From: Mermis nigrescens
Lineage: Eukaryota > Nematoda > Enoplea > Mermithida > Mermithidae
Reading direction: 5' to 3'
NCBI GenBank assembly: GCA_036768485.1
Contig: JAVLUZ010000768.1
Coordinates: 1 to 64,000, forward strand
Length of the DNA: 64,000 nucleotides
Positions 35,340 through 48,369 of the stretch are shown piece by piece (positions within the stretch are counted from its first letter, which is position 1; the number at the start of each line of letters is the position of its first letter). Below the pieces are notes generated by a model, which saw nothing but the letters and a program-made list of their open reading frames with translations, was not told where the DNA came from and ran no database searches. A program made the translations under genes and the position numbers.

Positions 35340-35354
35340 GCGAAAAAAATAAAA
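35340..35354 (-). terminator. Polymerase III terminator of 5S copy 3
   Basis: On the minus strand the 5S 3' end is followed at once by TTTTATTTTTTTCG. The same tract follows copies 4, 5, 6 and 7. Confidence 0.7.
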
Positions 35355-35473
35355 GGTCTACAACACTGGGTGTTCCCAGGCCGTCTCCGTTCCAAGTACT
35401 AACCCAGCCCAATGGTGCTTGACTTGGCAGATCGGACGAGATGCCGTATTTTCACCATGGTATGGTCGTAGAC
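35355..35473 (-). rRNA. 5S ribosomal RNA, copy 3
   Basis: 119 nt with closing helix GTCTACGAC/GTTGTAGAC, box A, intermediate element and box C all present. A good candidate for a functional gene. The upstream minus-strand sequence has ACATAAAATTTGT about 20 bases before the start. Confidence 0.95.
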
Positions 35474-35909
35474 ATTACACAATTTTATGTCGATTGTATA
35501 AGTAATGCACATGCCGGGAGAAAAATCAGCTTTTTTGGCATAAAAAGAACATTTTCTGCAGGAAAATAAGACTAAAAAAGGCCAAAATTGAATTTAAGTT
35601 GAAAAATTACTCCATGGGTGCCTAGAAACTGTGAAATAACATGTTTTTAATGCTATTACAGCATTTACGTATCATAGCTTTCGATGTCATTTTGTCCAAA
35701 ATTTTTCGGCCAAATTTTTCTGAAAACAGCTTGTAACAAAAATCAGGCTAAAGCCTATGAGTTTTTGTACATGATCTTAAAAACACGTCAAAATTCAAAA
35801 TTTATACTTATACGACCTAAATCACACATTGGTAAAGCGGTCACTCACATCCAGGCGTCAATTTTATTCGCGAAAAAAACGCAGTCTAATTGTATCGAAC
35901 ACTCATTTT

Positions 35910-35987
35910 ACGACATATATGTAAAAATTTGCCGTAAATCGACAAATATGTTAGTTTGCCGATCGGAAATCGACAGATATGCCGCCT
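35910..35987. repeat. Palindrome cluster H (next to 5S half-gene)
   Basis: Three tandem variants of about 29 bp: CGACATATATGT-n-TTTGCCG, then CGACAAATATGTTAGTTTGCC with GATCGG, then CGACAGATATGCCG. Palindromes ACATATATGT and CCGATCGG alternate. Copies at about 40314-40388, 44826-44902, 45432-45508, 50612-50688 and 55004-55083. Confidence 0.8.
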
Positions 35988-36016
35988 AGCGTTAAAAATC
36001 TTCACACTGCACGGGG

Positions 36017-36080
36017 CAATGGTGCTTGACTTGGCAGATCGGACGAGATGCCGTATTTTCACCATGGTATGGTCGTAGAC
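36017..36080 (-). pseudogene. 5S half-gene with new 3' tail, copy 1
   Basis: The first 64 nt of 5S (through CAAGCACCATTG) are joined to CCCCGTGCAGTGTGAAGATTTTT. Box A is kept, box C is missing, and a T5 run at 35994-35998 could end a transcript of about 87 nt. The same junction recurs in five other places. Confidence 0.85.
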
Positions 36081-37726
36081 ATTACAAATTTTATGTCGAT
36101 TGTATAAGTAATGCACATGCCGGGAGAAAATCAGCTTTTTTGGCATAAAAAGAACATTTTCTGAGGAAAATATGACCAAAAAGCGGCCAAAATTGAATTT
36201 AAGTTGTAAAATTACTGCATGGGTGCCTAGAAACTGTGAAATAACATGTTTTAATGCTATTACAGCATTTATAATAGCTTTCGATGTCATTTTGTCCCAA
36301 AAAACTCAATTTTTGATGCCCTTCGGATTGGCCATGCTGCGCATTTCATTGGACCCGCGTGTGGACGTTTTCTGAGAAAAATGAGGCGAAATTATGATTT
36401 AAGATTGTTAAAAATCATTATCAGCCACGCAAATTCTTAAAAATGATCATGACATATAGTTTAATTTGCAACGTGTTTACTTTTGTCGTTTTCTAGGGCA
36501 AATTTACGCATCTTTTGCGCCAAAGATTCCTATTTCGGTTTCCCATCACTTGTTTTCTTTTCTTTTTTTGTCAAGTATTTCCAGATATAGTCGAAATTTT
36601 TTAAAATCTTTACATGCTTTTATGTTCTGGAAAGAATGAAAGCGAGAGCATTATCGCAAACGTCTCAAATTTGTTTCAAAAATGAGTTTTTTATGATAAT
36701 GTGACATTAAAAGCTTGAATCAGTGATCATTTGCTTAAAACCACATAGTTTTTATTGACACATTGTTTGATATTTCTTCGCTTTATAATGTTTTGCTTGC
36801 AGACATACACAGCTCGATATTTCTGGGGGCTGAAACCTTAAAGTTTTTTAAAAGTGCCTTTTTTAGGCCGAAAACGATGGAAGCTAGTTAAAAACACGAT
36901 TATTAAGCGTTTTTGGTGATGCTGACACTTTTTAGAACATAAAACACAATAAAATTTGCAAAAAATCGAAAAAAGTGCACTACATTGACCAAAATATAGT
37001 CAAAAAACGACTATTTAGCATGAAGTACCGAAAATCTTGCACGTTTGAGCCATCAGATCGCTATGGACACTTCCGACGATTTTCCTGAAAAAGCGTGAAT
37101 TCTGGGGGTTTGAAGACCCTCCTAACTCACTAATGTCGTGTATGTTTGTTTGTCTCTCTCTCTTTGTCGTCAGAATTTTTCTCACTTTTCCATTTGGGGT
37201 TTTATCAGTCAAAATTTACGCGCACATCTAGTCTGGCTGAACCCCAAACCTGGAGCTAGTCAGGCAATATTGATTTGATATTCAACTGAGATGAGATTTT
37301 TTCTGTTTGCTTCACCGAATAATTAACCTTTCTATTGAATGGCTTGTCATATGTGCTTGTAATCGTAATGCCAATAATTTTGCTTAAATAAAATGAGTAG
37401 CTACTTTTATGGAGGACCATTGCCACATGAAGTTTTTTCCTTTTTAAACAAAAAATCATATTCTTACCTTGCGTGGACAGCAGAAAAATTCTAAATTATT
37501 CGGATGGGGCAAAACCATAAAAACTGCTAAAAATAGCAATTCTGGCGTTTAACGAGAATTATCTATTTCTGGGGTACGCCAGATTCTTGGGGTCCTACAC
37601 TCACATGCCCATGCATAGTTACCGCCTTCTTTAACCCTTTGACTGTCCTTCCGTGGATCTCATCGAAACAGAAAACCTTAAATGTTCAAGTCGTCATTTT
37701 TTAAAACTTGATCAATATCTTTTCAG

Positions 37727-38019
37727 GTATCGCCTGAACTTCGTGTTCGATGGCACGCAGTTCACGCTTGATGCGCACAGGGGAGCCGGCTCCCGGACAG
37801 CCACCGTCGTTTGGTCGCCTAGTCATTCACTGTGATTGTCACAAGTGCATAAGGCCGTTCAATAGGCTCCAAGGCGGAAAAAGCGGCAACGTGATGGAGC
37901 TGTTGGAAGCAGCGACCAACATGGAACCGGGCGCCCAGCTGCTTTGGAACTACAGAGACGAATTTGCCAACTCGCAGGGCAACGCCCTTGATTGCATATG
38001 CGACAACTTTTTTCATTAA
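37727..38019 (+). pseudogene. SET-domain last exon, type B copy 1, one-base frameshift
   Basis: Identical to the intact copy at 52426 apart from a few changes, but with AGGGG for AGGG after GCGCAC. The single extra G puts the first part (YRLNFVFDGTQFTLDA) and the rest (PPSFGRLVIHCDCHKC) in different frames. Confidence 0.88.
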
Positions 38020-39763
38020 GTTTTCTTGTACTTTTGTTGCCCGTTTCACGCAATCTTGTGGTTTCCGCATATGAATTTTTGCAGAACACTAGTTTTTTTT
38101 CTAATGCTTTCAGGTTCCTGGCAACCGTAAGGTTTGTCGGGAGTTTTTAGTAAGAGCATCATTTCTGATCTACGGGAAACTGCAAGGTTGTGCTTGAAGG
38201 AATGTTGTTTTTCTGCAAATGAGTAAAACTGGTTCGTTAATGCTAATTGACTCTGAACAATACATATATATACTCGCTTGGCACTTGCTTTAGAAAGAGA
38301 CTAGCTTTACACAGCATAGTTGGTTTGGTGGCTAGGCCAGAGCTTTTTGAGCTAAAATGGCACCCAAAAACTCATATAAAGTTAAAATAGTCAGGGAGAG
38401 TTTCGAGTCTTTAAAAAAGTTTTCTTTTTCCAGCTTGCCTTAATTGTTTTTGATCAGAAATAGTGGGAAAATTCAGAATCGTTATCTTTGCTAGGTTTTA
38501 GATTTTTTATTTTTCGCCTGCCCATCTGTTGATCATAACTGACTCTTGAGTCTATTATGCATGTGCGACAGAAATTGCAAGAAATGCTTTCAGTGTGCCA
38601 AATTGCCCATTTCTTCCTTCTGAACTCCAAAAATCAATGAATTCAAGATTTTCTACAAAAGAGCTTCGTGAGCAGCTGATCTAGAGGAAAGGTGACCTAC
38701 CTATGTGCCCTCAATTGCATTTATGTTTATGTTTGCACGAAAATCGATAAATTTCGATTTCTACCCACCTATCTAGGCTTAATAAACTTATCTGTTTTAA
38801 TTAATCACAATTTTGTTGGACGTATGCCCAGACTGAATCTATATAAACACGGTATAGTTGAAAGCTCACTAGCGGCCACGTCAATCGACATACATGTTCA
38901 ACTCTGGCCCCGTTTCTGCGCATATATGTTCGAAAATGAGGCCGCTGCCGCCAGCGCAACTTCTCATTGCTGCAGCATGTCCTATACCACACGTTAAATG
39001 CCTAACATAGATGTCGATTACCGAGTGGTACTTCTGCTCGGCGGTCCACATATATGTCATTTTGCCCATCGGCCGTTCAGTGCGGCGTTCTAACTGCAGA
39101 TATAAGCTTACAAACGTGAAATCTGTTTGCAACAGGTTGATTTCACAAATATAAAGGCTTAATAGCCAGTATGTAAATATTTGGCAAATACATACGCTTT
39201 ATTTGAGCATTTCTTCAAAATAAATCTGATTTTTCTACAAGTTCGTTCTTTTGCTTGTACATCAACCGAAAAAGTATTACTGAATGAGCTAGACATATGT
39301 AGATTGTACGTACTTACTGCACGTAAGCACGTATAGGATAGGCTTTAATTGCAATTAGCATGAAAGTTCTCTTAGTTCAGATTGAGTTGATTTTATGCGC
39401 CACAGTGCTTTTAATATGCTCCTTGTAAGCCATAGATCCCAGTCAGAGAGGCTTATAAACCTGGAAAAGGTCAGAAAAATGTACAACTATTTGTAAAATT
39501 TCATAGAGCGAGCTTTATTGCATTTTTAGCGATTTTAGCCCTGATGTTTCCATCTGCTTTGGACTATTTTTGAGTGTTGGATTTGACGGTTTTTTCAAAA
39601 AGTGTTTACGTTTTTATGCTGCAATTGAGATACCTATGTAAATGCTCAAATGGTGCCTTCACATCACATTTATGACCAAGAAAATATTTGCAAATAATTA
39701 AAGGCTGTACCTAGAATATACAGGTGGCAAAATATACTTCTATTGCAGCGAAAAAAATTAAAA

Positions 39764-39882
39764 GGTCTACAACACTGGGTGTTCCCAGGCCGTCTCCGTT
39801 CCAAGTACTAACCCAGCCCAATGGTGCTTGACTTGGCAGATCGGACGAGATGCCGTATTTTCACCATGGTATGGTCGTAGAC
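39764..39882 (-). rRNA. 5S ribosomal RNA, copy 4
   Basis: 119 nt and the same as copies 3 and 5 as read. It is followed by TTTTAATTTTTTTCG. All internal promoter elements are present. Confidence 0.95.
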
Positions 39883-40418
39883 ATTACACAATTTATGTCG
39901 ATTGTATAAGTAGTGCACGAGCCGGGAGTAAAATTAGCTTTTTTGGCATAAAAAGAACATTTTCTGCGGAAAATAAGACTAAAAAAGACCAAAATTGAAT
40001 TTAAGTTGAAAAATTACTCCATGGGTGCCTAGAAACTGTGAAATAACATGTTTTTGATGCTATTACAGTATTTAAATATCATAGCTTTCGATGTCATTTT
40101 GTCCAAAATTTTTCGGCCAAATTTTTCTGAAAACAGCTTGTAAAAAAATCAGGCTAAACTCCATGAGTTTTTGTACAGGATCTTAAAAACACGTCAAAAT
40201 TCAAAATTTATACTTATACGACCTAAATCACACATTGATAAAGCGGTCAAATCCAGGCGTCAATTTTATTCGCAAAAAAAACACAGTCTAATTGTATCGA
40301 ACACTCATTTTACGACATATATGTAAAAATTTGCCGAAAATCGACAAATATGTTAGTTTGCCGATCGGAAATCGACAGATATGCCGCCTAGCGTTAAAAA
40401 TCTTCACACTGCACGGGG

Positions 40419-40477
40419 CAAAGGTGCTTGATTTGGCAGATCGGACGAGATGCCGTATTTTTAACATGGTCGTAGAC
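40419..40477 (-). pseudogene. 5S half-gene, copy 2, further eroded
   Basis: Same junction with the CCCCGTGCAGTG tail, but the 5S part has lost about five bases in the CATACCATGG region and has AAATCAAGC for AAGTCAAGC. Confidence 0.85.
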
Positions 40478-42300
40478 ATTACAAATTTTATGTCGACTAG
40501 ATAAGTAGTGCACATGCCGGTAGAAAAATCAGTTATTTTGGCATTCGGGGGTACAAAAAATGAAAAAGAGCTACCATACTGCTTGGTTTAAGTTAATTTG
40601 GAGAAAACTTGAAATGGTTGTAAAAAACATGCAGGGCTGGCTACAGTCACCAGTCCTAACAGAAAGTAAGATTGTACATGTTGGATTCAGGGTTTGACAC
40701 TCTAGAATAAAAAAGAACATTTTCTGAGGAAAATATGACTAAAAAAGCGGCCAAAATTGAATTTAAGTTGTAAAATTACTGCATGGGTGCCTAGAAACTG
40801 TGAAATAACATGTGTTTAATGCTATTACAGCATTTATAATAGCTTTCGATGTCATTTTGTCCCAAAAAAACTCAATTTTTGATTGCCCTTCGGATTGGCC
40901 ATGCTGCGCATTTCATTGGACCCGCGTGTGGACGTTTTCTGAGAAAAATGAGGCGAAATTATGATTTAAGATTGTTAAAAATCATTATCAGCCACGCAAA
41001 TTCTTAAAAATGATCATGACATATAGTTTAATTTGCAATGTGTTTACTTTTGTCGTTTTCTTTGGCAAATTTACGCATCTTTTGCGCCAAAGATTCCTAT
41101 TTCGGTTTCCCATCACTTGTTTGCTTTCCTTTTTTTGTCAAGTATTTCCAGATATAGTCGAAATTTTTTAAAATCTTTACATGCTTTTATGTTGTGGAAA
41201 GAATGAAGGCGAGAGCATTATCTCAGACGTCTCAAATTTGTTTCAAAAATGAGTTTTTTATGATAATGTGACATTAAAAGCTTGAATCAGAGATCATTCG
41301 CTTAAAACCACATAGTTTTTATTGAAATATTGATTGATATTTGTTCGCTTTATAATGTTTTTCTTGCAGACATACACAGCTCGAAATTTCTGGGGCCGAA
41401 ACCTTATAGTTTTTCAAAAGTGCCTTTTTTAGGTCGAAAACGATGGAAACTTGTTAAAAACACGATTATTAAGCGTTTCTGGTGATGCTGTCACTTTTTA
41501 GAACATAAAAACACAATAAAATTTGCAAAAAAATCGAAAAATTGCGCTACATTGACCAAAATATAGTCAAAAAAACAGCATGAAGTACCGAAAGTTTTGC
41601 ACTTTTGAGTCATCAGATCGCTAAAAATGTTCAACTATGGACACTTCCGGCGATTTTCCTGAAAAAGTGCGAATTCTGGGTGTTTGAAGACCCTCAAACC
41701 CAACAATATCGTGTATGTTTGTTTGTCTCTCTCTCCTTTGTCGTCAGAAAATTTCTCACTTTTCTATTTGGGCTTTTATTATTCAAAATTTACGCGCACA
41801 TCTAGTCTGGCTGAACCCCAAACCTGGAGCTAGTCAGGCTATATTGATTTGATATTCAACTGAGATGAGATTTTTTCTGTTTGCTTCACCGAATAATTAA
41901 CCTTTCCATTGAATAGCTTGTCATATGTACTTGTAATCGTAATTCCAATAATTTTGCTTAAATAAAATGAGTAGCTACTTTTATGGAGGACCATTGCAAC
42001 ATGAAGTTTTTTCCTTCTTAAACAAAAAATCATATTCTTACCTTGCATGGACAGCAGAAAAATTCTAAATTATTCGGATGGGGCAAAACCCCAAAAACTG
42101 CTAAAACTAGCAATTCTGGCGTCCAACGAGAATTATCGATTTCTGGGGTACGCCAGATTCTTGGGGTCCTACACTCACATGCCCATGCATGGTTACCGCC
42201 TTCTTTAACCCTTTGATTGTCCTTCCGTGGATCTCCTCGAAACAGAAAACCTTAAATGTTCAAGTCGCCATTTTTTAAAACTTGATCAATATGTTTTCAG

Positions 42301-42593
42301 GTATTGCCTGAACTTCGTGTTCGATGGCACGCGGTTCACGCTTGATGCGCACGTGGGGAGCCGGCTCCCGGACAGCCACCGTCGTTTGGTCGCCTAGTCA
42401 TTCACTGTGATTGTCACAAGCACATAAGACCGTTCAAAAGGCTCCAAGGTGGGAAAAGCGGCAACGTGATGGAGTGTTGGAAGCAACGACCAACATGGAA
42501 CCGGGCGCCAAGCTGCGTTGGAACTACAAAGACGAATTTGCGAACACGTGGGGCAACGCCCTTGATTGCATATGCGACAACTTTTTTTATTGA
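42301..42593 (+). pseudogene. SET-domain last exon, type A copy 2, frameshifted
   Basis: Carries the same two-base gain and one-base loss as the 33375 copy. It also has CTACAAAGACGAA and CACGTGGGGC, showing slight independent drift. Confidence 0.85.
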
Positions 42594-44274
42594 ATTTTCT
42601 TGTACCTTTGTTGCCCGTTTCACGCAATCTTGTGGTTTCCGCATATGAATTTTCGCAGAACAAAAGTTTTTTGTAATGCTTTCAGGTTCCTGTCAACCGT
42701 AAGGTTTGCCGGGAGTTTTTAGTAAGAGCATCATTTCTGATCTACGGGAAAACTGCAAGGTTGTGCTTAAAGGACTGTTGTTTTTCTGCAAATGAGTAAA
42801 ACTGGTTCGTTAATGCTTATTGACACTGAACAATACATACAGATACCCGCTTGACACTTGCTTTAGAAAGAGACTAGCTTTACACAGCATGGTTGATTTG
42901 GTGGCTAGGCCAGAGCTTTTTGAGCTAAAATGGCACCCAAAAACTCATATAAAGCTAAATAGTAAGGGAGAGTTTCGAGTTTTTAGAAAAGTTTTCTTTT
43001 TCCAGCTTGCCTTAATTGTTTTTGATCAGAAATAGTGGGAAAATTCAGAATCGCTATCTTTGGTAGGTTATTTTTCGCCTGCCCATCTGTTGATCATAAC
43101 TGACTCTTGAGTCCATTATGCATGTGCGACAGAAATTGCAAGAAGTGCTTTCAGTGTGCCAAATTCCCCATTTCTTCCTTCTGAACTTCAAACAAAAATC
43201 AACGAATTCAAGATTTTCTATAAAAGAGCTTTGTGAGCAGCTGATCTAGAGGAAAGGTGACTATGTGCCCTCAATTGCATTTATGTTTATGTTTGCACCA
43301 AAACCGATAAATTTCGATTTCTACCCACCTCTCTAGGCTTAATAAACTTATCTGTTTTAATTAATCATAATTTTGCTGGACGTATGCCCCGTCAATCGAC
43401 ATACATGTTCAACTCTGGCCCCGTTTCTACGCATATATGTTCGAAAATGAGGCCGCTGCCGCCAGCGCAACTTCTCATTGCAGCAGCATGTCCTATACCC
43501 ACGCGTTAAATGCCTAACATAGATGTCGATTACCGAGTGGTACTTTTGCTCGGCGGTCGACATATATGTCATTTTGCCCATCGGCCGTTCAATGCGGCGT
43601 TCTAACTGCAGATACAAGCTTACAAACGTGAAATCTGTTTGGAAGAGGTTGATTTCACATATATTAAGGCTTAATAGCCAGTATGTAAATATTTGACAAA
43701 TACAAACGCTTTATTTCAGCAATTCTTCAAAATAAATCTGATTTTTCTAAAAGTTCGTTGTTTTGCTTGTACATCAACCGAAAAAGTATTACTGAATGAG
43801 CTAGACATATGTAGATTGTACGTACTTACTGCACGTATGCACGTATAGCATAGGCTTTAATTGCAATTAGCATGGAAGTTCTCTTATTTCAGATTGAGTT
43901 GATTTTATGCGCCACAGTGCATTTAATATGCTCCTTGTTAGCCATAGATCCCACCCAGAGAGGCTTATAAACCTAGAAAAGGTCAGAAAAATGTACAACT
44001 GTTTATAAAATTTCATAGAGCGAGCTTTAGTGCATTATTAGCGATTTTAGCCCTGATGTTTCCATCTCCTTTGGACTATTTTTGAGTGTTGGCCTTGACG
44101 GTTTTTTCAAAAAGTGTTTACGTTTTTATGCTGCAATTGAGATAGCTATGTTAATGCTCAAATGGTGCCTTCACATCACATTTATGACCAAGAAAGTATT
44201 TGCAAATAATTAAGGGCTGTACCTCGAATATACAGGCGGCAAAATATACTTCTGTTGCAGCGAAAAAAATAAAA

Positions 44275-44393
44275 GGTCTACAACACTGGGTGTTCCCAGG
44301 CCGTCTCCGTTCCAAGTACTAACCCAGCCCAATGGTGCTTGACTTGGCAGATCGGACGAGATGCCGTATTTTCACCATGGTATGGTCGTAGAC
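44275..44393 (-). rRNA. 5S ribosomal RNA, copy 5
   Basis: 119 nt, all 5S elements present, T-rich terminator adjacent. It is the third copy of the common sequence form. Confidence 0.95.
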
Positions 44394-44594
44394 ATTACAA
44401 ACTTTATGTCGATTGTATAAGTAATGCACATGCCGGGAGAAAATCAGCTTTTTTGGCATAGAAAGAACATTTTCTGAGGAAAATATGACTAAAAAAGCGG
44501 CCAAAATTGAATTTAAGTTGTAAAATTACTGCATGGGTGCCTAGAAACTGTGAAATAACATGTGTTTAATGCTATTACAGCATTTATAATAGCT

Positions 44595-45200
44595 TTCGAT
44601 GTCATTTTGTTCAAAATTTTTCGGCCAAATTTTTTTGAAAACAGCTTGTAACCAAAATCAGGCTAAAGCCTATGAGTTTTTGTACATGATCTTAAAAACA
44701 CGTCAAAATTCAAAATTTATACTTATACGACCTAAATCACACATTGGTAAAGCGGTCACTCACATCCAGGCGTCAATTTTATTCGCGAAAAAAACGCAGT
44801 CTAATTGTATCGAACACTCATTTTACGACATATATGTAAAAATTTGCCGTAAATCGACAAATATGTTAGTTTGCCGATCGGAAATCGACAGATATGCCGC
44901 CTAGCGTTAAAAATCTTCACACTGCACGGGGCAATGGTGCTTGACTTGGCAGATCGGACGAGATGCCGTATTTTCACCATGGTATGGTCGTAGACATTAC
45001 AAATTTTATGTCGATTGTATAAGTAATGCACATGCCGGGAGAAAAATCAGCTTTTTTGGCATAAAAAGAACATTTTCTCAGGAAAATAAGACTAAAAAAA
45101 GGCCAAAATTGAATTTCAGTTGAAAAATTACTTCATGGGTGCCTAGAAACTGTGAAATAACATGTTTTTAATGCTATTACAGCATTTACGTATAATAGCT
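44595..45200. repeat. Local 606-bp tandem duplication, first copy
   Basis: Sequence from about 44595 repeats from about 45201, including palindrome cluster H and the 5S half-gene. It gives this unit two half-genes. The two copies are nearly identical over the duplicated part, so the event is recent. Confidence 0.85.
44932..44995 (-). pseudogene. 5S half-gene, copy 3
   Basis: Same 64-nt 5S part and same tail as the copy at 36017. It lies in the first copy of the 606-bp duplication. Confidence 0.88.
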
Positions 45201-45537
45201 TTCGATGTCATTTTGTTCAAAATTTTTCGGCCAAATTTTTTTGAAAACAGCTTGTAACCAAAATCAGGCTAAAGCCTATGAGTTTTTGTACATGATCTTA
45301 AAAACACGTCAAAATTCAAAATTTATACTTATACGACCTAAATCACACATTGGTAAAGCGGTCACTCACATCCAGGCGTCAATTTTATTCGCGAAAAAAA
45401 CGCAGTCTAATTGTATCGAACACTCATTTTACGACATATATGTAAAAATTTGCCGTAAATCGACAAATATGTTAGTTTGCCGATCGGAAATCGACAGATA
45501 TGCCGCCTAGCGTTAAAAATCTTCACACTGCACGGGG

Positions 45538-45601
45538 CAATGGTGCTTGACTTGGCAGATCGGACGAGATGCCGTATTTTCACCATGGTATGGTCGTAGA
45601 C
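45538..45601 (-). pseudogene. 5S half-gene, copy 4
   Basis: Second copy within the 606-bp duplication, identical to 44932-44995 as read. Confidence 0.88.
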
Positions 45602-47254
45602 ATTACAAATTTTATGTCGATTGTATAAGTAATGCACATGCCGGGAGAAAATCAGCTTTTTTGGCATAAAAAGAACATTTTCTGAGGAAAATATGACCAA
45701 AAAGCGGCCAAAATTGAATTTAAGTTGTAAAATTACTGCATGGGTGCCTAGAAACTGTGAAATAACATGTGTTTAATGCTATTACAGCATTTATAATAGC
45801 TTTCGATGTCATTTTGTCCCAAAAAACTCAATTTTTGATTGCCCTTCGGATTGGCCATGCTGCGCATTTCATTGGACCCGCGTGTGGACGTTTTCTGAGA
45901 AAAATGAGGCGAAATTATGATTTAAGATTGTTAAAAATCATTATCAGCCACGCAAATTCTTAAAAATGATCATGACATATAGTTTAATTTGCAATGTGTT
46001 TACTTTTGTCGTTTTCTTTGGCAAATTTACGCATCTTTTGCGCCAAAGATTCCTATTTCGGTTTCCCATCACTTGTTTGCTTTCCTTTTTTTGTCAAGTA
46101 TTTCCAGATATAGTCGAAATTTTTTAAAATCTTTACATGCTTTTATGTTCTGGAAAGAATGAAGGCGAGAGCATTATCGCAGACGTCTCAAATTTGTTTC
46201 AAAAATGAGCTTTTTATGATAATGTGACATTAAAAGCTTGAATCAGAGATCATTCGCTTAAAACCACATAGTTTTTATTGAAATATTGATCGATATTTGT
46301 TCGCTTTATAATGTTTTTCTTGCAGACATACACAGCTCGAAATTTCTGGGGCTGAAACCTTATAGTTTTTCAAAAGTGCCTTTTTTAGGTCGAAAACGAT
46401 GGAAACTTGTTAAAAACACGATTATTAAGCGTTTCTGGTGATGCTGTCACCTTTTAGAACATAAAACACAATAAAATTTGCAAAAAAATCGAAAAATTGC
46501 GCTACATTGACCAAAATATCGTCAAAAAAACAGCATGAAGTACCGAAAGTTTTGCACTTTTGGGTCATCAGATCGCTAAAAATGTTCAACTATGGACACT
46601 TCCGGCGATATTCCTGATAAAGTGCGAATTCTGGGGGTTTGAAGACCCTCAAACCCAACAATATCGTGTATGTTTGTTTGTCTCTCTCTCCTTGTCGTCA
46701 GAAAATTTCTCACTTTTCTATTTGGGCTTTTATTATTCAAAATTTACGCGCACATCTAGTCTGGCTGAACCCCAAACCTGGAGCTAGTCAGGCAATATTG
46801 ATTTGATATTCAACTGAGATGAGATTTTTTCTGTTTGCTTCACCGAATAATTAACCTTTCTATTGAATAGCTTGTCATATGTACTTGTAATCGTAATTCC
46901 AATAATTTTGCTTAAATAAAATGAGTAGCTACTTTTATGGAGGACCATTGCAACATGAAGTTTTTTCCTTCTCAAACAAAAAATCATATTCTTACCTTGC
47001 ATGGACAGCAGAAAAATTCTAAATTATTCGGATGGGGCAAAATCCCAAAAACTGCTAAAACTAGCAATTCTGGCGTCCAACGAGAATTATCGATTTCTGG
47101 GGTACGCCAGATTCTTGGGGTCCTACACTCACATGCCCATGCATGGTTACCGCCTTCTTTAACCCTTTGATTGTCCTTCCGTGGATCTCCTCGAAACAGA
47201 AAACCTTAAATGTTCAAGTCGCCATTTTTTAAAACTTGATCAATATGTTTTCAG

Positions 47255-47547
47255 GTATTGCCTGAACTTCGTGTTCGATGGCAAGCGGTTCACGCTTGAT
47301 GCGCACGTGGGGAGCCGGCTCCCGGACAGCCACCGTCGTTTGGTCGCCTAGTCATTCACTGTGATTGTCACAAGCACATAAGACCGTTCAAAAGGCTCCA
47401 AGGTGGGAAAAGCGGCAACGTGATGGAGTGTTGGAAGCAACGACCAACATGGAACCGGGCGCCAAGCTGCGTTGGAACTACAGAGACGAATTTGCGAACA
47501 CGCGGGGCAACGCCCTTGATTGCATATGCGACAACTTTTTTTATTGA
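47255..47547 (+). pseudogene. SET-domain last exon, type A copy 3, frameshifted
   Basis: Same as the copy at 33375 over its whole length as read, including both frameshifting changes. First member of the 821-bp duplication. Confidence 0.85.
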
Positions 47548-48075
47548 ATTTTCTTGTACCTTTGTTGCCCGTTTCACGCAATCTTGTGGTTTCCGCATAT
47601 GAATTTTCGCAGAACAAAAGTTTTTTGTAATGCTTTCAGGTTCCTGTCAACCGTAAGGTTTGTCGGGGTTTTTATCCTTTCTATTGAATAGCTTGTCATA
47701 TGTACTTGTAATCGTAATTCCAATAATTTTGCTTAAATAAAATGAGTAGCTACTTTTATGGAGGACCATTGCAACATGAAGTTTTTTCCTTCTTAAACAA
47801 AAAATCATATTCTTACCTTGCATGGACAGCAGAAAAATTCTAAATTATTCGGATGGGGCAAAATCCCAAAAACTGCTAAAACTAGCAATTCTGGCGTCCA
47901 ACGAGAATTATCGATTTCTGGGGTACGCCAGATTCTTGGGGTCCTACACTCACATGCCCATGCATGGTTACCGCCTTCTTTAACCCTTTGATTGTCCTTC
48001 CGTGGATCTCCTCGAAACAGAAAACCTTAAATGTTCAAGTCGCCATTTTTTAAAACTTGATCAATATGTTTTCAG

Positions 48076-48369
48076 GTATTGCCTGAACTTCGTGTTCGAT
48101 GGCAAGCGGTTCACGCTTGATGCGCACGTGGGGAGCCGGCTCCCGGACAGCCACCGTCGTTTGGTCGCCTAGTCATTCACTGTGATTGTCACAAGCACAT
48201 AAGACCGTTCAAAAGGCTCCAAGGTGGGAAAAGCGGCAACGTGACTGGAGTGTTGGAAGCAACGACCAACATGGAACCGGGCGCCAAGCTGCGTTGGAAC
48301 TACAGAGACGAATTTGCGAACACGCGGGGCAACGCCCTTGATTGCATATGCGACAACTTTTTTTATTGA
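48076..48369 (+). pseudogene. SET-domain last exon, type A copy 4, extra frameshift
   Basis: Second member of the 821-bp duplication. It has an added C (GTGACTGGAG for GTGATGGAG) beyond the type A changes. Confidence 0.85.

Noticed and set aside
35684..35989. 101-codon plus-strand frame repeated at 44599, 45205 and 50385
   Set aside because: It runs through palindrome cluster H and R3 sequence, is broken in units at 40.1 and 54.9 kb, and its identity follows from recent DNA duplication. No domain is visible.
35886..36290. 134-codon minus-strand frame across a 5S half-gene (also at 50587)
   Set aside because: It translates the 5S fragment and R3 repeat antisense. It is a shadow of RNA-gene and repeat sequence.
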